Positions 35,818-47,245 of a stretch of 64,000 nt of DNA are shown here, one piece after another. The DNA is from Escallonia rubra (lineage: Eukaryota > Streptophyta > Magnoliopsida > Escalloniales > Escalloniaceae), in the NCBI GenBank assembly GCA_033065855.1, contig JAVXUO010002618.1, forward strand, positions 1 to 64,000, given 5' to 3'. The notes beneath the pieces were generated by a model. The model saw only the letters and a program-made list of their open reading frames with translations. It did no database searches and was not told where the DNA came from. Each line of letters opens with the position of its first letter. Positions within the stretch are counted from its first letter, which is position 1. The translations under genes and the position numbers were made by a program.

Positions 35818-37444
35818 CTGCACAATTTACCTTGCGTAAATCATATTGATATGTTGCGTTCAACAGTGATTATGTTAAATTCTCAGATTCTAACCTTAAA
35901 GGGAATGGATGTAAGCGATAAACCAAATAACAGAAACAAAGCTGATATGACATCTCTGTGGCAAGCATGAAGCGCTAAGACGATGTCGCTGAATAATAAA
36001 TTTTATTATTATATTCTTGTGGATATTGCAGTGAGTCGCAGTGTTATTATAAGCTTAGGAGTTACATTAGTTATACTACTCGCCGTCTATGAAGATGTAA
36101 AAAGGTGTATGGTGGAAGAGTGCATATTGCAAGTACAAGAAAGTAAGATACACAATTCTACATTGTTATTATGTGTTCACTTCAAGATCTCGCCATACTT
36201 GTCACCATATGAGTTTGAGTGACCTTTTGTCTCCAAAAAAGGAGTATCTAAGCCACAATAATTTTGGTGGACATTGTTGTGTTAGTTTGTTAAAGTCCCT
36301 ATGGATTTGAAAAACTATTCAAAATGGATATTTCGTTTGAAAATTGATGTTCTCAAACTATGTAAAAAAGAGGAGTGTCCTTTTATTATGTCTCTAGTCT
36401 TGTGATTTGTGGGATGTGGTCGGTCAAGAACCACATATTATCTTGTCAAAAGGAATTTGAAAAAAATAAGGAAGAAAATGCACTCCCAGTGTTGCAAACG
36501 GCCATCCGTACAGAAATATGGATGCGCATTGGAGATTTAAGATCTCTAAGTAATGTTTAGCAAATGATTGTGGTCATTGCTTCCAACCCTGGATATGACT
36601 TCTTACTGATCGAGTATTGAGTACAAAGCAGGGAAGAAGATGAGTTCACAAATGAAGATTGTCAAAATCTTGAGAAAGAAACTCCAATTGAGTACCGAAA
36701 CGAGTTCCACATTTCTGGAGCCAAATGGTTGTCGAATAGAGAAGAGTCGTTTCAAATTATGGACGAGAGCGTGAACACAAATGGTGGTGATGAAAATGCT
36801 CAAAATGAAGAAATAGAGGATGAAAGCATTTATAAAGATGTAAAAGTTCATGGATGTCAAAAGATGAACAGCTCAGGTATGACTTTTATTTTTATTAATT
36901 ATTTTATTTTTTTATTTTTTTGGTAAGAGAAGAAAATGTGGTCATATTCATTATATGGCCTCGCAAGAAGAAAGTGATGATCATTCTTTCATGGCTGAGA
37001 ATATTGGGGTGGTGCCACGAGGATATGCAGTTAAAGATGATGTTTTAGATACTCCATCATTGAAAATCATCTTAGGGAGTTATTTTTCATCCCTTTAAAG
37101 AAAAAATGGCTTGAGAAAAATTAAACAGGTTACTCTCAACTTGGTATGAATTAAAGAATGAATTAAAGAATTTTGTTAAGTCATATAGGCTGGGTGAATA
37201 TGGAGACATTATTTGCCAGTTAGAGCGACAAGAAATGTCTAAAGGACAGGGTCAAAGCAAATATCCACACGGGTGACGAAGAAATGTTAGAAATAAAATA
37301 TGAAGTTGACCAACATGCGATATACATCAATGAAATGGCAAAAAACATTGCTACTTTAATTTGGATGGAATTTGAGATGAAGAACATTATGGACACCTAC
37401 CAAGCCACTCAAAGATGAATAATGTTAGGAGATATAAATCAACT
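35818..37444. other. Intron 1 side / 5' flank of paralogue 2
   Basis: Homologous to 22712-24484 and 56354-57970. It holds the same degenerate acidic coding-like stretch (about 36600-37070), broken in the same general way, plus AT-rich sequence. It has no recognised gene of its own. Confidence 0.55.
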
Positions 37445-38215
37445 TTAAAAGGGGGGCTTTGAAAAATAAAACAAACTTATTTTAATTAGATTTGATTGCA
37501 TTGTAAACCTTGACCTTGGCTAAAACCCTAACTTTTATATTTAGGCACCAAAAATCACAAGGTTTGCCATATTGCAATTGAATTATTTCACTAACAGGAT
37601 TCAACGGTTCATTAGTGTTTAAAGGCAGTCCCATCTTTTCCAATCCCCTGTGGCCAAACCCTTCTTCTTCCACCTCCACCTCCACGACCACTTACTTTTT
37701 CGCATCCAGTCTCGCCTCCTCCAGCCACCACATCTTCCCCCTCTGACCACCCCTGTCCCTCCCACTACTATCAACGGTCAGTTTTCCATGCCCAACACAA
37801 GGCCACCTACACATCACCAACAGCAGCTTAGCAGCTCCTATATTTCTAAATCTCTTCCTTAATTTAACATACACAAAATATATTTAGAACTAAAATCTGA
37901 ACTACACCTACAAATACAGAAGCAGTAGCAGCGCCATGATGTGCCACCATGAGCAACACCACCTTGGATGTGACGGTGGGTTTGAAGGTTGGTAGGCATG
38001 GCAGTGGGTTTACGAGTTAGTGGTCACAACGCTGGGTCAGCAGGTTCATTGGCATTGTTCCCGGAGGGGCGGCAGGGGAGAGGCAAGCAGCGAACGTGGG
38101 TTGCGATGGTGGGTCGCGGTGGTGGGTTCGCGGGTTGGTTGGCGTGGGTTCACGGAGGAGAAGCAGCCGAGTTCTGGTAGTGGTGAGCGATGATCAGGAA
38201 AAGAGAAAGGGGAGG

Positions 38216-38248
<33 letters not shown>

Positions 38249-38600
38249 TCCTACACTTCCTCCTGCTTCGATCTGATCATCTAAAATTGGTTAAGTTAAT
38301 TGCTGCAATAATATATATAAATAGTAGATGATGTATAGCTTTGAATTGTAAAGTGAACTGCTATATTATTTTCTGAATGAAATACAATGGACTTTGACAA
38401 AAAAAAAGTATTTAAAAGGACAAAAATGCCGTTAAAACCCATGGAATCATTGACTCCCTTAGTAAAACCGTTCGCTTGCAATAGATAACAAACCTTAGGA
38501 TTTTTGGTGCCCAATTGAAAAAGTTGAGGTTTTGGTTACAGCTTTCAGTAAAGGTCAAGGTTTACAATGAAATTAAGCTTTTTATTTATGTTCCGTGAGT
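37445..38600. mobile_element. Long-TIR element copy 2, both arms present
   Basis: Inverted arms of ~190 bp: the left is about 37450-37640 and the right about 38415-38600. They share CATTGTAAACCTTGACC, GGCACCAAAAATC and CAAGGTTTG in mirror order. The core is proline-rich, G-rich and (GA)n. No coding gene is recognised and no clear target duplication is seen. It is a MITE-like foldback element of uncertain superfamily, present in all three array copies and so older than the duplication. Confidence 0.6.
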
Positions 38601-39128
38601 GGTGCATTAGTAACATGTTTGTGATGTTAGTCATGTGTTTGTGGTGAGCCTCCACAACCGCCGAAAGCCGCCAAATTTCTTACTTCGTTTTGGTCAACCA
38701 ATTTAAACACAAATATACTCACTCCATCCAACTTAAAACAACCCAACTCAACCTAATTGATTGATTTATTTATTTATTTTTATTTTTTTGGGTTAGAGCT
38801 TTGTTAGGTTTAAAAACGTATTGGTTTTCTTGGATTTGGTGCAAATCCAACTCATCTCATCCAAGTTGCAACCCTAAATTCTAGACTGGACTCTAAATTT
38901 CTTGCACCTCTAAACTTGTTGGGGGTGTGCGGTGTGCCCAAGGGCACCTCATCTTGTCATTCGTCCTTGCTGCTCTTTCCTGGTCTAGCAACTTTCAGAT
39001 ATGCCACTTGCCTTTTGAAGCTATAGCTAACAAGTCCACATAAAATTGCAAGGTTTCATGCATCATGTAGTTCGGTGTTATAGTGTTTAATATCTAAGAA
39101 AGCATAAGGGAGCAAAAAAGGAAACCTA
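38601..39128. other. Shared intron segment Q'
   Basis: Homologous to about 61011-61540. It runs up to the (TA)n tract where MULEs inserted. Nothing is recognised in it. Confidence 0.6.
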
Positions 39129-39150
39129 TATATATATATATATATATATA
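39129..39150. repeat. (TA)n tract, left flank of Pack-MULE
   Basis: A TA tract continued at 43361-43399 beyond the element. Together these form the homologous target site of intron 1. Confidence 0.95.
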
Positions 39151-39259
39151 GGGAGCTGATCCGTTGATGACGTTAGCAAACTGAGTTAAGTTCCTAGCGC
39201 GATCTGGCCGTCCATCCTAAAAGATGGACGGCCCAGATCGTGCCTTTTTTGAATACTGT

Positions 39260-39512
39260 CAGTCGTCCGCGACACTATGTCGCGGACGGTATTTTTTACC
39301 TTTTTGTCCTATGACCGTCCGCTACATTGTATCGCGGAGGGTCCAAAATTTTTTTTTTTACGTTTTTTTTAAGTTCGTCCGCTATATAATGTAGCGGACG
39401 CTTTTTTTACAATAATACCCTCATGTGCCGTCCGCTACATTATATAGCGGACGAGTAGACAGAACATTAAATTGTCTCCAACTCCGTCTGCTACATAATG
39501 TAACGGACAGGA
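39260..39512. repeat. Left TIR dyad array of Pack-MULE
   Basis: Five dyads at about 39266, 39306, 39373, 39430 and 39486. The first has arms GTCCGCGACA and TGTCGCGGAC; the others are mostly GTCCGCTACA and TGTAGCGGAC variants with a 3-bp centre. Mirrored copies are at 43005-43250. The change from CGCTACA to CGCGACA is matched in both arms. Confidence 0.9.
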
Positions 39513-39580
39513 GAGATGCACTTCTTATTCACTCCTGACATGTCTTCTGACCTCATTTCCCCCTCCTTTCTTCTTCTTTT

Positions 39581-39631
<51 letters not shown>

Positions 39632-39698
39632 CTCCTTGCAGAGCAACGACAACAGCCAATTTGTACCAGAGATTTGGAAATGAGTATATAGTGCCAGA

Positions 39699-40713
39699 CA
39701 GTGTTATAAAAAGCGCGCCTAGGCGCGCGTCTAGGCGCCAGGCGCAGCTAGGCTCACCCATCGCGCCTCGCCTAGGCCTAGGCGCAGCGCGTTCAAGAAG
39801 GCGCGCGCCTCTTGCGCCTAGGCGCCCAGGCGCGCCTAGTGAAGCGGCGGTGGAGGCGCAAGGCTGGGCGCATGCCTGTAGCCATTTGATTTTCTTCACA
39901 TGGGCTGTTGATTTTCTTTTTCCTTTTGTCTTTACTCTTTACCAAATCAAAACCCCCAAATCAGTTCCTGATTCATGGGTACTCACGACCCAAGCTCTCT
40001 GTCTCTCACAGTCTCTCACAGTCACCGCAAGAGACCCAAGCTCTCAGTCTCTCACAGTCACCTCGCGAGTCGCTCGCGACCTTCCATCGTCGTCGCATCT
40101 TCTTCCTCTGCTCGCCGTCGCATCTCCCATATCCTCCGGCCGTCTGCTCTTCAGTTGCCGGCGCTGCTTCAGACGCCATTGTTGGTCGGCTGGTCCTCTT
40201 CGTAGCTGCTGCTCCATTGGTCAATTGAAGCAGCTTCTCAGTTGCGGGCCTTGCAGCAGATTTCTCTCTCTCCCTTTCTTTCTCTCTCTCTCTCGGGTGA
40301 GCTTCATTGCTCCATGTTTATCATGAACATGAACAGTACATGTAATGAATTATTCTGTTTTGTGCCAAAGCCAGCTATGGTTTGCTGTGAGCCTGTGAGA
40401 ATGATTTGCTGCAATTGTTAATAGGTTGTTCATTGTTGGCTGAAACTTGGAATGGGCTTGGTTTATTAATGTAGTTTAGTCTTTCCACTGAGCTGCAATT
40501 GTTAATAGGTTGTTTTTGTAGCAGATGTTTTTGTATTGAAACTTGGAATGGGCTGTTTTTTTTACATAATATATTGTTTTAGTGTATTATTATTTATTTA
40601 TTTTATTTATTTTAATATTGCACCTCGCTTCGAAAAGGCGCGCGCCTGCGCCTTGCGCCTAGGCTCCAGGGACCTTTTGCGCCTTAAGTGCGCCTGCGCC
40701 TTTAACAACACTG
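39699..40713. mobile_element. Non-autonomous hAT element (1015 bp) rich in GCGCCTAGGCGC
   Basis: An 8-bp duplication GTGCCAGA lies at 39691-39698 and 40714-40721. Termini are CAGTGTTATAAA and TTTAACAACACTG. Both ends are packed with GCGCCTAGGCGC-type dyads (39716-39860 and 40637-40700). The interior, including pyrimidine-rich 39980-40300, has no recognised gene. It inserted in the 3' region of the captured aldo-keto reductase segment. Confidence 0.88.
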
Positions 40714-41193
40714 GTGCCAGAGATGTAAACCTAAACGCAAGAATAAAAAAAATATAACCAAAACCAGTTGCTTAGTCAAAAACAACCAACAACGTGAGGA
40801 CATCAACATCATGGGTTCTAGTTTAAGAAATAATGTTCATGACAAAGTTTGCAAAGAAATAGCAAGTCAGAGAGTGATAATAGGTCTTAAAGAGGAAAGA
40901 GTTATACTTGAGACTCTCCTTGATAGCCGGTACAACAAGGTCACGTTCTGCACGGTTGCACCACAGCTTGGTAGTGATGAAGACCTCAGCGCGGGACTGA
41001 ATCAAACCAAGACAAACAGCCTCTTGAATTGCTTGGCCAAGGGGCTGCTCCGTGCGGTACACAGCCGACGTGTCAAAGTGGCGGTAGCCGGCCTTGATGG
41101 CCTCAAGGATTACAGATTTTATGTTCTCCTCACCTACTAGCGGCTGCCCTGCGGTGCCCATGGCGATGACCGGCATGGTTACAACCGCACCCG

Positions 41194-42472
41194 TAGGGAT
41201 GGCAAAAAAATCCATACCCGCGGATATCCGCCCCGCCCCGCCCCAATAGGGGCGGGTTATTTTGACTTTGACCGGGGCGTGGGGCGGGTATGGTATTTTT
41301 TTTAAAAACCCGTAGCGGGTTAGGATCGGGTATGGTATACCCGTGATCCGCCCCGCCCCGCCCCGGTGTACCCTAGTTCTTTAGTTAATCTTAGCCGTAC
41401 CTTAATTGTTTAGTTGATCTTAGTCATCCATATCCTTGTTTTTTTTCTTGCAAACCCTAAAATCCCTAATATGTGGCTTTGTGTGGCTGTGCCTACTGCC
41501 TTCTCACTCTCACGGCTCTCCTCTCTTCACCCACCTCTTTCTCGGCGACTCCCCCACCAGCCAGGCAGCCACCGCAACTCCTCCTTCTTTGTTCTCTCCC
41601 TCTCGCCGCCGCAGCCGAACTTCCCCACCAGCCACCGCAGCTCTTCCTTCGATGTTCTCTTCCTGTCACCGGTCACCCCTCACCACCACCTCCACCGTCA
41701 CTACCACCTAACCGTTCATCGTCCACCATCACCATCGCAGCTCTCTGGACAAGCAACTTTCGAGGCCCGACCTCTGCTGGAATCTTGATTGCAGGAAAGA
41801 AGATCTTGGATTGATTTCCTCCTACTGATCGATAGCCAAGAATGAAGGCGCCTGACATAAATAATCCATAATCGATAGCTTTGAAGATGGACAATGTAGT
41901 CGGCGGTTTCTTGGAACAGCTGGTCGGGCTTTATGTCGCCTTTTCCGGCGGGTATGAGGTTTTTGAGAGCCTCCAAATTGTCGGAAACCGAAGAGCGCGC
42001 GTGTGAACCACCATTGATGACCACTTTTAAGCTCTTTTTTGGACGTCTGTGAGAGTTTGTTCTTCTTCTGGTGTTAATGTTGATGGGTCTCCTTGGCCTT
42101 GAGACCATGGCTATTGGCAAGGAGAGGAAGAAGGAGTGATTAAATTTCCCGTTCCCTAGTTCTTCTTTATGCTTCTGATTACCTAAATTTTTAGTTGGAA
42201 TTACTAGGTGTTTCATTTTCAGGTTTGTAATTTTTTTTTATTATTGATGTCCTCATCTTCAAGATCCTTTGGTTTTTGGTTCCTGGACTTTTGTAAAGCT
42301 CTGATTCATTATCCTCGGCTAGTCTTCTTCAACTCAGTTTGGTTTTGGCCAGAGAGTATCAGAAAATCCATTGCAAAGAAGATTAGGGCGGGGCGGGGTG
42401 GTTTAAAAGGACTACCGGGGCGGGTGCGGATTTTATAAGATCCGCATCCGACCCGCCCCATTGCCATCCCTA
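41194..42472. mobile_element. hAT element (1279 bp) with bHLH gene piece
   Basis: An 8-bp duplication CGCACCCG lies at 41186-41193 and 42473-42480. Perfect termini TAGGGATGGCAA and TTGCCATCCCTA are present, with GCCCCGCCCC-rich subtermini. It sits inside the captured aldo-keto reductase exon. It has no transposase but holds a piece of an atypical bHLH gene, so this hAT copy also appears to have taken up host sequence. Confidence 0.92.
41881..42108 (-). pseudogene. UPBEAT1-like atypical bHLH gene piece
   Basis: Seventy-six codons starting MVSRPRRPININTRRR. They contain a basic stretch and SDNLEALKNLIPAGKG ... LFQETADYIVHLQ, the helix-loop-helix pattern of short atypical bHLH regulators such as UPBEAT1. 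The frame then loses similarity, as at an exon edge. It is a captured piece, not expected to function. Confidence 0.6.
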
Positions 42473-42543
42473 CGCACCCGTGGTGGAGCTTATTGGGACC
42501 TCTGGAATGGTGGTTGCCATTTTCTTCTCACTTGTGTTTTTGA

Positions 42544-42687
42544 TTGCTCCAGACGAATCTGGTCAATTTGTACACAGTTGGTGGAGGGAAGGCTGGTTTG
42601 GCCAATACACGCAACGTGTTTGATGAAATGACTGAGAGAAGTGTTGTGAGTTGGAACTCAATGCTTGCCGGGTTTGTTAGGTGCGTG
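42544..42687 (+). pseudogene. Captured PPR gene piece
   Basis: About 47 codons read LQTNLVNLYTVGGG, then NVFDEMTERSVVSWNSMLAGFVR, a clear PLS-class pentatricopeptide motif. It joins abruptly to the aldo-keto reductase 5' region near 42535 and runs into unrelated sequence after 42690. A second host source in the same Pack-MULE. Confidence 0.85.
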
Positions 42688-42851
42688 CACCTGCTCTCCC
42701 TCTCCAAGCCAATTCGATATTCAAACAATTTCAATATTCAAACATGTTCGTTGCTGATCTGTTTTACAATTTTGATATTCAAACAACTCGCTTTCCAAAT
42801 TCAGATGCACTGAAACATGGTGAGAGAAAAAAGAGAGAGTCATAAATTGAT

Positions 42852-42882
<31 letters not shown>

Positions 42883-43002
42883 AAGGAAAGAGAGAGAAAG
42901 TGTAAAAAATTGATGAGAGAAATGAGAGAGAGAGACAGAGACATGTCAGAAGTACGAGAGAGAAAGGATAGAGAAAGAGGGAAAAAATCGTGTCTGCTTG
43001 TT

Positions 43003-43262
43003 TGTCCGCTACATTATGTAGCGGACGGAGTTGGAGACAATTAATGTTCTGTCTACTCGTCCGCTATATAATGTAGCGAACGGAACATGAGGGTATTATT
43101 GTAAAAAAAGCGTCCGCTACATTATATAGCGGACGAACTTAAAAAAAACGTAAAAAAAAAAATTTTGGACCGTCCGCGATACAATGTAGCGGACGGTCAG
43201 AAGGCAAAAAGGTAAAAAATACCGTTCGCGACATAGTGTCGCGGACGACTGACAGTATTCGA
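43003..43262. repeat. Right TIR dyad array of Pack-MULE
   Basis: Five dyads, at about 43005, 43060, 43108, 43170 and 43222. They are in mirror order to 39260-39512; the outermost again uses the CGCGACA arm. Several are perfect over 10-bp arms. Confidence 0.9.
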
Positions 43263-43358
43263 AAAAGGCGCGATCTGGGCCGTCCATCTTTCAGGATGGA
43301 CGGCCAGATCGCGCTAGCAACTTAACTCAGTTTGCTAACGTTAACAACGGATCAGCTC

Positions 43359-43399
<41 letters not shown>

Positions 43400-43401
<2 letters not shown>

Positions 43402-43640
43402 AGTTGATCCGTTGACTGTACGGGCAACTTGGGTTAAGTTGTTAGCACGATCTGGCTGTCCATACATAATTTGTGGACGGTCCAGTTCTTTTTTTTTTTT
43501 ATATTTTTTTTAGGTACGTCTGCTACATTATGTAGCAAACGATTTTTTTATAAAAATACTCAGCTATAAAAATACTCAACCCATCTGTTACATTATATAG
43601 CGGACAAGTAGATACTAGTCTTTTGACTTTTTTTTTCTCT
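43400..43640 (+). mobile_element. Remnant left end of a related MULE
   Basis: Begins GAGTTGATCCGTTGACTG and continues GTTAGCACGATCTGGCTGTCC, then decayed GTCTGCTACATTATGTAGC-type dyads. No right end is seen. Pyrimidine-rich simple sequence follows to 43852. It sits a few dozen bases from the Pack-MULE in the same TA tract. Confidence 0.75.
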
Positions 43641-43852
43641 TACTCTCTCCTTTCTCTCATTAATTTTCTTACTTGTTTCTCTTTCCCTCATTAATTTTCT
43701 TTCTCCTTTCTGACTTGTGTCTCTTTCTCTCTCCTTTCTCTCATCAATATTCTAACTTGTTTCTCTTTCTCTCTCTCTTCGGTCACCACTTTTTTCTTTT
43801 CTCTCTCATCATCCCTCTCATCATCATCATCTCTCTCTCTCTCTCTCTCTAT

Positions 43853-45640
43853 TGCTCATATTACCTATGTGTTAAGACATCCCTCCAAAGCTTCAATAAT
43901 CCATGAATCGACTACTCCGTTCTAAGGAATTTTTGAGTCTAAACAAAAATAAAGTGCCAAGGATTGACCTAGGCGCCGCTTCCATTATTGTAGGTGATCC
44001 CGATGTAATCTGCATTAGGCAGACCAAAAAATTCCCAAATGCTTGTTTGGTTAGTTTTTCATGGATATAAATATTCCGAAATGCTAATCAGGAGACAATT
44101 AGAATTACGTTTATTCTAGTGGTGGTAGCAGCGTATCTTTTGGTTCTTGGATCTTTGCCAGTTTTGGTGGTTCCATTGTTGTGGATACTCACATTTAGAG
44201 TTTAGATTAACACGGAAATATTAAGCACATAAATACTAGTAAATTTTTGTTACTGATAAGATTCTTTTTCAAATTGGCAAAATAGGATTGTACTCCAATT
44301 AGGTTTTGACAAAATCTTAGTTTCACACAGTATCCAAATGCCACATAAATACTAGTAAATTAACATTTAGAGTTTAGATTAACACGGAAATATTAAGCAC
44401 GTAAATACTAGTAATAACTAATAACAATACCGATGATAATGATGCATTTCACCCCCATAAAACCCTGTCTTCGACTTCGACAAAAATTATCAAATCCTTT
44501 ATTCTGAGTTCCGAATAGAATGTGTACCTTCGGGTTCTGGTTCCGAGTCGTTATCGTACGGATCTAAGGAATGCTTTAAACATTTCCAAACATCTCTGGC
44601 GGTAGTAGACTTGCCACGGTCCACGACAGTCTCGAGGACCTCTTCACTCAGCGAACCCAGTATCCATCCCTTTACCAGCAAGTCTGATTTTTTCCACAGC
44701 AGATAATCTGGGTTCGTAACACCCTCGTTGGCATCATTGGCGGCAGTTGTTGCAGTCTCGGCCGGCGCAGGGGTTCTGCCATCAATGAAACCGACGAGGT
44801 CTTGGCTCGCAAAGAGGCAAAGAATCTGCTTTATCCATAAGAAGTAGTTGGCTTTAGTGAGCTTGAGTGTAACAAAGTTGGCGACAACAAGCGTTAATGG
44901 GTGTGGGTAGTGTGGAGAAGAGGAGGAAAAAGAGCTTGAGGAAGCCATAGGTTTCTTTCTTCAGAGTACGTACAGATTGTTGTCGAAGGCCAATCAACAA
45001 GTTTATACCTGAGACTGGGAGCCAGCACACGATTGGAATCATGAGCACCAAAAAGTAGTTACAAAACACCCTTGCTGTGTCTCTTGTGTTTTCTGTCTTT
45101 GGGAGGACAGTTTCGTCAGATCCGCACAACTTGTCGCACACTATTTTTACGGACAAAGTGACGGAAGTGCCCCCAGTCACGAGTCAGAATTATCGTAGAT
45201 TGGCGAGTTTTTTTGGTCATTTTTTAGAGGGGGGGGTACAGTTAGATGGGCCCCACCGAAGCTGATTAAGTGCACTTTTTCTTTCTCTTTTTTCTCTTTT
45301 CCTTTTTTTTTTTTTTTTTTTTTTTGTGTAGCAGTGGGTAATATTCTGGTGGTGTTTGGTGAAGGAATTTTCCTGGGTGATGCGGGTGCATTGTGTTACG
45401 GTGCGGCTTTCGGTTCATTGGCTGTTACGATATTACAATACGAGCTGGTTTGACCCGAAGAAATGTTTAGCTTGAAAGTTGAAATGGGAATCTGGTACTT
45501 TTGATCCTTTCCTACATTCTTTGGATTAATTGTCAAAATCGCCATGTTAGCAGATTTATTGCTTTAATCAGTTTTATACCAAAATCTCGAATCTGCAAAG
45601 TTTGTCCATCTCCCAAAAGTTTATTTCTATGAGTGTAAAA
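43853..45640. other. Duplicated host segment R (paralogue 2)
   Basis: Homologous to 11263-14376. It holds the single gag-like exon (44528-44948) and its 5' region (44949-45640, no other gene seen, with a poly-T tract at 45303-45327). About 44190-44415 has an extra ~170 bp flanked by a repeat of TTTAGAGTTTAGATTAACAC. Confidence 0.8.
44528..44948 (-). CDS. Gag-like first exon of ankyrin-PGG paralogue 2
   Basis: ATG at 44948 starts MASSSSFSSSSPHYPHPLTL. One copia-gag-like N-terminal domain follows (LKLTKANYFLWIKQILCLFASQDLVGFIDG; WILGSLSEEVLETVV), then an acidic EPEPEG tail. The exon is 421 bp and can end GAACCCGAAG|GTACAC, leaving phase 1. The ankyrin exon acceptor at 35817 starts GTTCAG in the matching phase, so the join gives E-G-S-E in frame. 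Read through, the frame closes at 44499, giving a 149-aa alternative. The gag-like domain may bind RNA or mediate assembly; that is family-level inference. Confidence 0.65.
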
Positions 45641-45679
45641 AATGACTACTACGACATGACTTGGCAAAATGAGATTAAA

Positions 45680-45890
45680 CAAGTTATATAATCTCGAGAT
45701 GTAGAATTCTTTGAAAATAAGTTTTCTACTGATTTTGAAGTCATAAAGGATGATTCTCAAGGAAATGTTCCAAATGAACCTTAAGGATTAGGAAGGCAAC
45801 AACAGGATTAGCTTACTGATTCTAGAATTTAGCCAACAGAACCTAGAAGAAGCACTAGAGCAAGGAAAGAGAAGGAATTAAATTCAGATT
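45680..45890 (+). mobile_element. Ty1/copia fragment
   Basis: One frame reads DVEFFENKFSTDFEV and later PTEPRRSTRARKEKEL, typical of the segment between integrase and reverse transcriptase in copia pol. A short, broken fossil. It has no counterpart in paralogue 0, where homology stopped earlier. Confidence 0.65.
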
Positions 45891-47245
45891 TTATTTCTTC
45901 TCAAAATTATTGTGTTTCTTGTTGAAGGTAACATAAATAATAACATAATTAACAAGTACCTTGTCGTGTTAAATTCCTCAGGTGGCAAATGCTTTGTCAA
46001 GAATTCCTCAGCAACATCTGGAAGAATGCGAAGTAATAGCCACAGTGACTCCCTTATGGCAACAAGAGTTACAGGACAGTATTGAATTTGATGACGTAGC
46101 TCAACAAAAATCCATGAGGTGCTGTTAGAACCTATGGCAACCTCACTCGACTTATACCAGAGAGCAATCCTAAGGTTTAAAGGCAAGGTGTATGTTGGCA
46201 AAGGGGGAAACCTCATAGAACAGATACTGCATGAGATGCACGCTACTGGAATTAGAATTGGTGGACATTCAACATTCGAAACACCTATAAGAGGGCTAAC
46301 ACGTTCTTTTACTAGCCTAAGATGAAACAACAAGTGATACAATTGGTCAGTGAGTGTAATGTCTATCAACCGAAAAAGCATGAGAATGTTCCCTATCCAG
46401 GGTTACTCGAACCCTTAGAGATACCTACTCAGTTGCGGACACACCTTACAGTGGAGTTTGTGGAGGGTTTACACAAGCCAAGGGTAAAGATGCAGTGTTA
46501 GCAATGGTGGATAGGCTCAGTAATTATGCACATTTTATTGGCCTTACACACCTTTTTTTCCTTCAGAGACTGTTGCTTAGCAATTCTTGGATCAGGTCTT
46601 CAGGCTAAACGGCATGCCAACTTCTATCACCAATAACAGGGACAAGGTTTTCTAATCCATATTTTGGACCAAACTTTTCAAATTGTTGGGTACTTAGTTG
46701 GCCTACAGCTCAGCTTACCACCCAAAGATTGATGGTCAAACTGAGAGGATAAACAAGTGTTTGGAGAATTATCTAAGGTGCATGTGTACTGATAGACCTC
46801 ACAGTTGGGCCAATTGGTTCGCACTAGCTGAACATTGGTACAAACTAGCTTTTACTAATCCATCAAGATGACTCCATTTGAAGCTATGTATGGATACAAG
46901 CCTAAGCCATTGAGCCTTGCTACCCAAAAATCCACTAATCTAGCTGACAAGGGAAGATGTTTGAAGGACAGAAGCAGGGTGTTGCATCTATTAAAGGATA
47001 ATTTCACTCAAGCACAAGCTCGGATGCAACGGTACGCCAACCTTCAACCCACTAAACGGCACTTTGCTATTAGGGATTGGGTTTGTTTAGATTACAGCTC
47101 TATAGACAGAGTTCCCAGGCCCTTAGAAAGAACCTGATGTAGTCTCGTAAGTTTTTGGGCTATACTAGGTAACACATAGAATTGGCAACGTAGCTTACAA
47201 GCTCCAGCTATCTAGCACGGCCAAAGTCCACCTTATATTCCATGT

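Larger units (their letters stand above)
40908..42520 (-). pseudogene. Captured aldo-keto reductase exon 1, split by a hAT element
   Basis: Coding starts at 42520 (MATTIPEVPISSTTGA), is interrupted by 41194-42472 and continues from 41193 to a donor-like AA|GTATAA after 40908. Visible motifs are GTAGQPLVGEENIKS, AIKAGYRHFDTSAVY (catalytic D and Y of the AKR barrel) and EVFITTKLW. It resembles AKR4-type plant reductases (deoxychalcone synthase/galacturonate reductase relatives). Only exon 1 was captured; the later exons are absent, so no enzyme can be made. Without the hAT the exon frame reads open, so it was captured before the hAT came in. Confidence 0.88.
39151..43360. mobile_element. Pack-MULE with aldo-keto reductase and PPR pieces
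   Basis: Termini GGGAGCTGATCCGTTGA and its complement face each other with TIRs of ~360 bp. Each TIR has five ~23-bp dyads in mirrored order. The flanks are TA repeats, so a 9-bp duplication is compatible but not provable. Inside are a (TC)n tract (39587-39627), an aldo-keto reductase exon with its 5' region (-), a PPR piece (+), a (GA)n stretch (42855-42990) and two later hAT insertions at 39699 and 41194. There is no transposase; the element must be moved in trans. Confidence 0.9.

Noticed and set aside
39525-40326. Frames of 124 and 221 codons across the GCGCCTAGGCGC hAT ends and pyrimidine tract
   Set aside because: They run across hAT borders and simple sequence; no conserved domain.
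41414-41814. Three overlapping plus-strand frames inside the hAT at 41194
   Set aside because: Pyrimidine-rich sequence open in all frames; no domain, and they overlap one another.
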